Of a DNA stretch of 20,918 nt, positions 8,837 to 15,003 are shown piece after piece. Each line of letters starts with the position of its first letter. The stretch's first letter is position 1. The notes beneath the pieces were generated by a model. It was not told the origin of the DNA and made no database searches. It was given only the letters and a program-made list of their open reading frames with translations. The stretch is from an uncultured Chloroflexota bacterium. Lineage in GTDB: Bacteria; Chloroflexota; Anaerolineae; Caldilineales; Caldilineaceae. A program made the translations under genes and the position numbers. The DNA lies in contig CAIRNL010000052.1 of assembly GCA_903879975.1 (NCBI GenBank), positions 1-20,918 of the forward strand. Reading direction: 5' to 3'.

Positions 8837-9691
8837 TTACTCCTTGACCGCACCGAAGGTCAGCCCGGTGACGATATAGCGTTGCACGAATACGAGAAAG
8901 ACCAGTGCGGGGAGGATGGCGACCGTAGCGACTGCGGCCATCTCACCCCAGTTTGTGCCTGTGACCGAGACAAATGCGGCCAGGCCGGTCGTGATCGTGC
9001 GCGCATTGACGCTGGTCAGGTTGGCTGCAAAGAGATACTCGTTCCAGGCAAAGATCCAACTCAAGATAAAGGTAATAGCCAGCCCAGGTGCAACAAGCGG
9101 TGCCACGACCCGTGTCAGCACCGTCCAGCGCGTGGCGCCGTCGACAAAGGCTGCTTCGTCCAGCTCGACCGGAACGCCATCCATGATTCCCTTCATCAGC
9201 CAGACCGCAAAGGGCAGATTGAAGACGCAGTAGAGCAGGATGAGTCCGATCTGTGTGTCAAACATCGTCCATTCACCGATCGTGAAGACCCGTGTGAAAA
9301 TCAGGAACATGGGCAGTACAAATGCGGCAGGCGGAGCCATGCGCTGTGTGATCGTCCAGAAAAAGATGTTGTCCGAGCCGGGCAGGCGCCAGCGTGACAG
9401 GGCGTATGTCGCCAGCAGGGCCAGAATGGTCACCAACAGTGCATTGCTGGTAGCGATCATCAACGAGTTGACCAGATAGCGTTGGAAGACCGGATCGGTC
9501 AACGGTTTTATGTAATTCGGTGCATAGAAAGATTTGATCAACAGTGTCGGCGCGTCGAACAGCTCGACGCGGCTACGAGCGGAAACCACGATCATCCAGT
9601 AAATCGGGATAATCGTGACGACAGTCACCACACTCCACAGACCGTACAGCCCGATCCAGCCAAGGACTTTACGGAAACTTGATGTCTTCAT
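8837..9691 (-). CDS. ABC sugar transporter permease, MalG/UgpE type
   Basis: The 284-residue inner-membrane protein has about six hydrophobic segments, the first at residues 15-37. The cytoplasmic EAA loop, which docks on the ATPase, lies at about 176-201 (VELDEAAFVDGATRW followed by PLVAPG). It ends in QRYIVTGLTFGAVKE, the classic C-terminus of the CUT1 MalG class. It should form the translocation channel together with the permease encoded just upstream; the two genes are 9 bp apart. The start ATG 9691 has only a weak GAG-rich ribosome site, in line with coupling to the preceding gene. The substrate is inferred from the cluster to be a polyol or sugar. Confidence 0.9.
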   Translation of the reverse strand: MKTSSFRKVLGWIGLYGLWSVVTVVTIIPIYWMIVVSARSRVELFDAPTLLIKSFYAPNYIKPLTDPVFQRYLVNSLMIATSNALLVTILALLATYALSRWRLPGSDNIFFWTITQRMAPPAAFVLPMFLIFTRVFTIGEWTMFDTQIGLILLYCVFNLPFAVWLMKGIMDGVPVELDEAAFVDGATRWTVLTRVVAPLVAPGLAITFILSWIFAWNEYLFAANLTSVNARTITTGLAAFVSVTGTNWGEMAAVATVAILPALVFLVFVQRYIVTGLTFGAVKE

Positions 9692-9700
9692 GCTCGTCTC

Positions 9701-10576
9701 TCACTCTCGTTGCTTGCCGACCTGAGCCAGCGCAATGAACAGCAGCCAGCAGAGGACGATCGTGAAGTACAACACCAGGAGCGACATCGCCGAGCCGTAC
9801 CCATAGTCAGTCTTCGGCACGACAACGCGATAGATATGAATGCCGATGAATTGAGTAGCTGTACCGGGGCCGCCGCTTGTCAACATAAATACTTCATCGA
9901 CGATACGCAGTGCGTCCATCAACCGAATAAAGATGACAGTGAGCAGTACTGGCATCATCATTGGGATGGTCAGAAAGCGGAAGACCTGCCAGCGGTTGGC
10001 GCCGTCGACCTGAGCCTGTTCGAGCGGTTCTTTAGGCATTGCGGTCAACCCGGCCAGCAGAGTCAGGGTGACGAAGGGTGTCCAGTGCCAGATATCCATC
10101 AAAATGACGGTGATGAAGGCTTGGTCGGCAAAAGTGCCGAGGCGGTAGTCAAAGTTGAACCACTTATCCAGGTAATAGGGAATTGGCCCGAAGCCGGGGA
10201 TGGTCAGCAGGCGCCACGTTGCGCCGACAGCGATCGGGGCCATGACCAGGGGCAGGACATAGATAGTGCGGAAAACCGTGCGCCCTGGGAAGCTTTTGAC
10301 GAGTGTCTGTGCCAGCAGAAAACCGAGCGCCAGTTCGACGATGACAGTAGTGAATGCAAACAGGCCGGTACGCCACAGCGAATCCAGGAAAGCACCGTCA
10401 AAGACCAGCCGGCGATAGTTGTTGACCCCAGCCCACTGCATACCCAGCTGATTGGAAAACGGGTTCCAGTCAAACAGGCTGACGAAAAGCACGTAAAAAA
10501 ATGGCAGGAAACCGACCAGCGCCAGAATGACCAGCGTTGGTGCCAGCATCGCCCATCCCATTCGATTCGATCGCAT
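9701..10576 (-). CDS. ABC sugar transporter permease, MalF/UgpA type
   Basis: The 291-residue inner-membrane protein has its first hydrophobic helix at residues 10-34 and five more. The EAA loop at about 183-209 (EPLEQAQVDGANRW followed by PMMMPV) is typical of CUT1-family permeases, as is the TSGGPGTAT segment at 233-241. AGGA lies 7 nt before ATG 10576. The gene follows the binding-protein gene after 122 bp that hold a strong hairpin, and precedes the second permease by 9 bp. It lacks the long N-terminal extra helices of E. coli MalF, as usual for this subfamily. No gene for the ATP-hydrolysing subunit is found in the window. Confidence 0.9.
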   Translation of the reverse strand: MRSNRMGWAMLAPTLVILALVGFLPFFYVLFVSLFDWNPFSNQLGMQWAGVNNYRRLVFDGAFLDSLWRTGLFAFTTVIVELALGFLLAQTLVKSFPGRTVFRTIYVLPLVMAPIAVGATWRLLTIPGFGPIPYYLDKWFNFDYRLGTFADQAFITVILMDIWHWTPFVTLTLLAGLTAMPKEPLEQAQVDGANRWQVFRFLTIPMMMPVLLTVIFIRLMDALRIVDEVFMLTSGGPGTATQFIGIHIYRVVVPKTDYGYGSAMSLLVLYFTIVLCWLLFIALAQVGKQRE

Positions 10577-10618
10577 CTGTTTGTCCTATCGAAACATCAT
10601 GCGTCTCAAGTCATGCAT

Positions 10619-10661
10619 CAGGAGTCACGAGCCAGGCATGAAGCATGGCTCGTGACTCCTG
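10619..10661 (-). other. strong hairpin between binding-protein and permease genes
   Basis: A perfect 16-bp inverted repeat has arms at 10619-10634 and 10646-10661 with an 11-nt loop. ATGC/GCAT pairs at 10613-10616 and 10667-10670 could extend it past an internal loop. It lies 38 bp after the stop of the binding-protein gene and 43 bp before the permease start, with no T-run on the minus strand. Such hairpins commonly cause partial termination, or protect the upstream mRNA so that more binding protein than permease is made. That role is inferred here. Confidence 0.75.
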
Positions 10662-10698
10662 GTTGCGCATCTATTCGACGCGGCTCACGGAGTGGCCT

Positions 10699-12183
10699 TT
10701 ACTGGCCGTACCCCAGATTGACCAACTCGGCGTCAGCGGCGGCGGCGGCCTGGTCCAGCGCGTCGGCAGGGGAGATCTCACCCGAGAGGGCCTTCCAGAT
10801 GAAGGGCTGCACGACTTCGCGCAGGGCGGAGTGGAAGGGGAAGGGTGGGGCGCCGCGGAACAGCGGGCCTGATTCCTTCATCAGGGTGTAGTAGTTGTCG
10901 GTCTTGGCATCGACTTCCTGGACCTTGGGGTCACTGTAGGTTGATTCCATGACAATGCGCGAGCCAGCGACGGCCCAATCTGCCTGTACGGATTCCTGGC
11001 CGATGTATTGCAGCCAAAGCAGCGTGCAGAGTGGATTCTTCGACGAGATCGGCAGGCCAAAGGCGCCGCCGTCGTAGTAGCCGATGTAGCCAGCGCCCGA
11101 CTCGGCGTCTGCCATCACGCCTTCCGCCACAGGGGGAAGTGCCACGCCGACGTTGCCGACAACCTTGGAGCGTTCCGGATCGGTGGCGATCCAGGCAGCG
11201 TTCTCCCCATAGACCCAGCCTTGGGCCGCGCGGCCGGCGGCAAACGATGCTGCAACCTCATCCCACGTGCTGGCAGTGGCTTCTGGCGGAGCATCGGCCA
11301 GCAGGCCGACCCAGAAGGCCAGCGCGGCCTTGGCTGCGTCGCTGTTCATCTCGCCACCGTTCTCGACGGTCGCCTTCCAGTTTTCCTGGTTGATGCCCCA
11401 GTTATAGACACCAAAGGTCGGAGCAATCGTCTCGAAGAACTCGTAGAAGGAAGATGCATGGCCGGTATTGCCCTGCACCGTGGTGCCCCACAGTTCGAGG
11501 CCGTTGTCCTCACCGTACTGGGTGAAGAAGTCGGCGATATCCTGATATTGCTGGTGGGTCGTGGCTGGTGCCAGATCATAGCCGTACTGTGCCTTGAAGG
11601 CTTCCTGAATCGCCGGGTCGTTGAAGAGGTCGAGGCGATAGAGATAGACCTTGACGAAGGCTTCCATCGGCACGCCGTAGATATTGCCGTCCGCATCCTT
11701 GAAGTTGTCGATGAAGGAGGTGAACTTGGCGAAGTCAAAATCCGGCGAAGCCAGTTCCGGGTTGTCGGCCAGCAACTGCGTGATGTTCGTCAGGTAGCTG
11801 TTGGCCAGATATTGGTAGATAATGTCCTGTTCGATGTACACGAAGTCATAGATGCCGGTGCCGGCCTGCATGTCGTTGATGGCCTTGTTGTACATCTCAT
11901 CCCAGGACGTCGGTTCCAGTTCGACCTTGATACCGGACGTTGCTTCGAAGGCCGGTGCGAGGACTTCGGCGGCAAACCGCGTGGGCGGGGTGCTTTCCGA
12001 GACGCCACGGATCGTGACGCCCTCACAGCCGGCGGCCTGTGCGGCTGTCTGCCACCAGCTGGCCTCACCGCTTTCGGCGGGTGCAGCTGGCTGCTCGGCA
12101 GGGGCCACGGTCGTGCATGCTGACAGGATCATGGAGAAGAGCACCATGATGCTGATCAGAACCACCATTTTGCGTTGTAACAT
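10699..12183 (-). CDS. ABC transporter sugar-binding lipoprotein
   Basis: The 494-residue extracellular solute-binding protein starts at ATG 12183, with AGGAGA upstream. An in-frame extension to 12450 runs into the lacI gene and is rejected. Residues 1-22 form a signal peptide (MLQRK then a hydrophobic core) ending in the lipobox LSAC, with Cys23 as the lipid-modified residue. A short Ala/Pro/Glu-rich linker follows (about 24-40). The mature part has family-1 binding-protein features such as FEATSGIKVELEP, YDFVYIEQDI, the hydrophobic PMEAFVKVYLYR and a C-terminal ALDQAAAAADAEL. It should be anchored outside the membrane and hand its ligand to the two permeases. It is longer than maltose-binding types (about 400), a size seen in glycerol/polyol-type systems. 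The ligand is not readable from sequence. Confidence 0.88.
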   Translation of the reverse strand: MLQRKMVVLISIMVLFSMILSACTTVAPAEQPAAPAESGEASWWQTAAQAAGCEGVTIRGVSESTPPTRFAAEVLAPAFEATSGIKVELEPTSWDEMYNKAINDMQAGTGIYDFVYIEQDIIYQYLANSYLTNITQLLADNPELASPDFDFAKFTSFIDNFKDADGNIYGVPMEAFVKVYLYRLDLFNDPAIQEAFKAQYGYDLAPATTHQQYQDIADFFTQYGEDNGLELWGTTVQGNTGHASSFYEFFETIAPTFGVYNWGINQENWKATVENGGEMNSDAAKAALAFWVGLLADAPPEATASTWDEVAASFAAGRAAQGWVYGENAAWIATDPERSKVVGNVGVALPPVAEGVMADAESGAGYIGYYDGGAFGLPISSKNPLCTLLWLQYIGQESVQADWAVAGSRIVMESTYSDPKVQEVDAKTDNYYTLMKESGPLFRGAPPFPFHSALREVVQPFIWKALSGEISPADALDQAAAAADAELVNLGYGQ

Positions 12184-12313
12184 TCGTTGGATCTCCTTTT
12201 GCCATAGATTGGGCATATTACCGTAGCAACAATCGACAAATCGAGGGTAGTGGCGAACGAAGCCAATTTCGTCTGTGATTCCTCCTTTCCACGGCAGGCA
12301 GCGCCGTCGACCG
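12184..12313 (-). promoter_or_regulatory. leader region between lacI and the binding-protein gene
   Basis: This 130-bp gap holds several elements. On the minus strand there is a TAATAT (12220-12215) that could serve as a -10 box but lacks a good -35. Just upstream is a tandem TCGATT (12231-12244). An inverted repeat ACGAA/TTCGT lies at 12257-12261 and 12268-12272, and a 5-bp stem at 12291-12307. A perfect ribosome-site sequence AAGGAGG (12287-12281) has no ATG at the right distance. The region could carry a regulated promoter for the transport genes, or be a leader within a lacI-led transcript. Confidence 0.35.
12191..12197 (-). promoter_or_regulatory. ribosome binding site of the binding-protein gene
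   Basis: AGGAGAT (part of AAAAGGAGAT) on the minus strand lies 7 nt before ATG 12183. It selects the start that gives a proper lipoprotein signal peptide. Confidence 0.7.
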
Positions 12314-13315
12314 TTACTTGGGGCCGCTTGATTCGTGCACCTTGATCGTGGGCTGCAACAGGATTTCCTGGGGTGGACGACTGGGATCGGCGATACGCTG
12401 CAGCAGAAGTTCTGCTGCTTTTTTTCCCATCGCGTAGGTCGGCTGTGCAACGACCGTCAATGCCGGTTTCACCAGGAACATCCACTCCATTTCATCAAAG
12501 GCGGCCAGCGCGACATCCTCGGGAATGCGCAATCCGAGTTCATCGATGGCACGCAGCGCGCCGATGGTGAGCAGGTTATTGCCGGTAAAAATTGCATCCG
12601 GCGGGTTGTCGAGCCGCAGCAATTCCAACGTCAGCGTATGGCCGAAATTGCTGCGTGGCATCCCCCGACGCACCCGCGTCGGATCGACTTCGATGCCGTG
12701 GGCTGTCAGAGCCCGCACATATCCTTCGTAGCGCTCGGCACCTGTGCTGGCATTGGGCACGCCCAACACGGCGCCGATGCGCCGATAGCCGTTTGTGATC
12801 AAGTGCGACACCACCTCGAAGGCAGCCTGCGTATTGTCCGCCACGACCATATCAACGGGGGAACTTTCCACGCGACGGTCGATGACCACGACAGGCACCT
12901 GTGCCTCTGCCAGGCGGTGATAGATCTCGTTGTCCGAGGCTGCCGGTGAAACGATCAGGCCGCTGACCTGCTCGTCCAGAAGCAGGTCGATGTAAGCGGC
13001 TTCCTTTTCAGGGCATTCGTCCGAATTGCACAGCATGACCGAGAACCCCTGTTGCTGTGCCACATCTTCCACAGCGCGCACCACTGAAGTAAAGAACGGG
13101 TTCTGTATGTCAGAGATAATCAGCCCGATAATGCTGGAGCGTTGCACGCGCAGGGAACGAGCAACGCGGCTGGGACGGTAATTCAACGCTTGAATCGCAT
13201 CCTGCACACGGATGCGCAGCACATCGCGCACGTAGGGCTTTCCAGCGATCACGCGAGACACGGTTGCGGTCGAAACTCCGGCACGCCGGGCGACATCTTC
13301 AATTGTCACTGTCAC
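12314..13315 (-). CDS. LacI-family transcriptional regulator
   Basis: The 333-residue product has the LacI helix-turn-helix at residues 4-23 (TIEDVARRAGVSTATVSRV) and the hinge NYRPSRVARSLR at 45-56. A periplasmic-binding-protein-like sugar-sensing core follows, with IGLIISDIQNPFF and the C-terminal IRVPEDVALAAFDE-like segment. It should bind a palindromic operator and release it, or bind it, on sensing a sugar. The start codon is GTG (13315), with AAGG about 7 nt upstream; a second in-frame GTG lies two codons later. It is the first gene of the cluster and most likely controls it and itself: a CG-centred palindrome overlaps its own promoter. Its effector is probably the imported sugar or a phosphorylated intermediate. 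Confidence 0.9.
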   Translation of the reverse strand: MTVTIEDVARRAGVSTATVSRVIAGKPYVRDVLRIRVQDAIQALNYRPSRVARSLRVQRSSIIGLIISDIQNPFFTSVVRAVEDVAQQQGFSVMLCNSDECPEKEAAYIDLLLDEQVSGLIVSPAASDNEIYHRLAEAQVPVVVIDRRVESSPVDMVVADNTQAAFEVVSHLITNGYRRIGAVLGVPNASTGAERYEGYVRALTAHGIEVDPTRVRRGMPRSNFGHTLTLELLRLDNPPDAIFTGNNLLTIGALRAIDELGLRIPEDVALAAFDEMEWMFLVKPALTVVAQPTYAMGKKAAELLLQRIADPSRPPQEILLQPTIKVHESSGPK

Positions 13316-13349
13316 GGTATTACCTTTTTGCGCACGCAGAGCCTATTTC

Positions 13350-13378
13350 AGTGTAATCGATTTCAGAAAAAGTGTCAA
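13350..13378 (-). promoter_or_regulatory. predicted promoter of lacI and perhaps of the whole cluster
   Basis: On the minus strand TTGACA (13378-13373) is followed after exactly 17 bp by TACACT (13355-13350). Transcription would start around 13343, about 28 nt before the GTG start. The -35 is perfect and the -10 matches 4 of 6. The -10/spacer region overlaps a palindrome at 13352-13365. Confidence 0.65.
13352..13365. promoter_or_regulatory. candidate LacI-type operator
   Basis: TGTAATCGATTTCA is a near-perfect 14-bp palindrome (6 of 7 pairs) centred on CG, the classic symmetry of LacI-family operators. It overlaps the -10 and the adjacent spacer of the lacI promoter, so bound repressor would block RNA polymerase. 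A partly similar TTTCGATTTAC occurs on the minus strand just upstream near 13381-13391. Binding by the encoded regulator is inferred. Confidence 0.5.
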
Positions 13379-13614
13379 GGTAAATCGAAACACGAGAAAT
13401 GATTGTTTTTCGTACAGAGGGTCCTTGCTTGGCGCACGCAATGTGCCTTTTCCTGGTCACATGACCGGCACAACGACTCGTCTGGCAGGGAGTGGTCGGA
13501 GTACGCCGTATTGGGTAGACTGGATCGAGCCTGCTCTGCAGGCTATTCGAATTGGCTCAACAGGCTGAGGTTGATCCTTCGAATTTTTGTTGTTACGCTT
13601 GAAGGGAGGCTGCA
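13379..13614. promoter_or_regulatory. divergent intergenic region upstream of the COG2403-like gene
   Basis: No gene was found here. It contains a perfect 7-bp hairpin with a TCT loop (13528-13544) and two copies of TTCGAATT (13546-13553 and 13578-13585), exactly 32 bp apart, which is about three helical turns. A good ribosome site AAGGGAGG ends 5 nt before ATG 13615. I see no convincing plus-strand -35/-10 pair. The repeats may be regulator sites. Confidence 0.4.
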
Positions 13615-15003
13615 ATGGTGCAGAGAATCATCATCATGGGCGCTGCCGGGCGCGATTTTCACAATTTCAACGTCTACTTCCGCGAGAACCCTGCCTATGA
13701 AGTTGTCGCCTTCACTGCGACGCAGATTCCCTACATTGAGAATCGCTGCTATCCGGCGGGTCTGGCGGGGTCGCGCTATCCCACTGGGATTCCGATTCTT
13801 GCCGAGAGCGAGCTGGAGCAACTGGTGTGCAGTGCACAGATCGACACGGCGGTGTTCAGCTACAGCGATGTGACCTACGAGCATGTGATGCACGTCAGTG
13901 CCCGTGTCATGGCGGCGGGTGCCAACTTTATGTTGCTGGGGCCGCAGCAGACCATGCTGTCCTCCAGCAAGCCGGTCATTGCAATTTGCGCATCGCGCAC
14001 TGGGGCGGGCAAGAGCCAGACCAGCCGGGCCGTCGTGCGCGTGCTAGGCGAGCTGGGCCGGCGTGTCGTCTCTGTGCGCCATCCCATGCCCTACGGCGAT
14101 CTGGTGGCGCAGGCCGTGCAGCGCTTCGCTGCCATGGAGGATCTGGTTCTGCACCGTGTCACGATCGAGGAGCGCGAAGAGTACGAGCCGCACATCGACG
14201 CTGGCGGGGTGATCTATGCTGGCGTCGACTATGCTCGCATCTTGCGTCAAGCGGAAGCGGAAGCGGATATTGTCCTTTGGGACGGCGGCAACAACGACCT
14301 GCCTTTTTTCAGGCCGGACCTATGGGTCACGGTCATTGACCCGCACCGCGCCGACCACGGGCTGCGCTATTTCCCGAGCGAAGTCAACCTGCGCATGGCC
14401 GACGTTTTTGTCATCAACAAGGTTGAGACTGCGTCCTTTGAGCAGATTGAGCGAGTGCGTGAATTGGCGCTGCAACTCAATCCCGACGCCGTCTGCATCG
14501 ACGCTGCCAGCCCTATCTTTGTGGAAGATCATGCAGCGATCCGCGGCCAGCGCGTCCTCGTCATCGAAGATGGCCCTACGCTGACACACGGTGAAATGAA
14601 GTACGGCGCTGGCTGGGTTGCGGCACGGCGTTTTGGTGCGGCTGCGATCGTCGATCCCAAGCCCTATGCGGTCGGTTCGATCGCTGAAACCTTCGTCAAG
14701 TATCCTGAAACTGGCCCTGTCCTGCCGGCAATGGGCTACAGCGACCAACAGGTGACCGACCTGGAAGAGACAATTCGCCGCACCCCGGCCGATGTCGTGC
14801 TGATTGCCACGCCCATTGACCTGCGCCGCCTCATTGCGATTGAGCGGTTGGCGTTGCGCGTGCGCTATGAACTGCAGGAGATCGGCGAACCGACCTTGCG
14901 GCAGGTATTGGGAGATTTTGTGGCGACCCATGTCAGTGCCGGTGCATCCAACGCGGAATGGGTGGCAGGAGCGCGAACCCCTGCGATCACTCTGCGAACT
15001 TGA
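13615..15003 (+). CDS. P-loop GTPase of the cyclic 2,3-diphosphoglycerate synthetase-like (COG2403) family
   Basis: The 462-residue product begins with a Rossmann-like segment RIIIMGAAGRDFHNFN (residues 4-19), continues with a CoA-binding-like domain to about residue 118, and then has a P-loop NTPase core. Walker A CASRTGAGKS is at 125-134, a Walker B-like VLWDGGNND is at 220-228, and NKVE at 268-271 resembles the guanine-specificity motif. Length and order fit the family named after archaeal cyclic 2,3-diphosphoglycerate synthetase, which in methanogens makes a thermoprotectant solute. Bacterial members are mostly uncharacterised, so that activity should not be assumed. AAGGGAGG lies 5 nt before the ATG. 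The gene is divergent from lacI, and its last 17 bp overlap the converging gene at 14987. Family assignment is from recognised motifs. Confidence 0.75.
   Translation: MVQRIIIMGAAGRDFHNFNVYFRENPAYEVVAFTATQIPYIENRCYPAGLAGSRYPTGIPILAESELEQLVCSAQIDTAVFSYSDVTYEHVMHVSARVMAAGANFMLLGPQQTMLSSSKPVIAICASRTGAGKSQTSRAVVRVLGELGRRVVSVRHPMPYGDLVAQAVQRFAAMEDLVLHRVTIEEREEYEPHIDAGGVIYAGVDYARILRQAEAEADIVLWDGGNNDLPFFRPDLWVTVIDPHRADHGLRYFPSEVNLRMADVFVINKVETASFEQIERVRELALQLNPDAVCIDAASPIFVEDHAAIRGQRVLVIEDGPTLTHGEMKYGAGWVAARRFGAAAIVDPKPYAVGSIAETFVKYPETGPVLPAMGYSDQQVTDLEETIRRTPADVVLIATPIDLRRLIAIERLALRVRYELQEIGEPTLRQVLGDFVATHVSAGASNAEWVAGARTPAITLRT

Noticed and set aside
12184..12450. N-terminal extension of the binding protein to 12450
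   Set aside because: It would overlap the end of lacI and bury the lipoprotein signal peptide. AGGAGAT before 12183 and the lipobox LSAC decide for the shorter form.
13615..15003. Assignment as a proven cyclic 2,3-diphosphoglycerate synthetase
   Set aside because: The family likeness is visible, but bacterial members have no established reaction, so only a family-level name is given.
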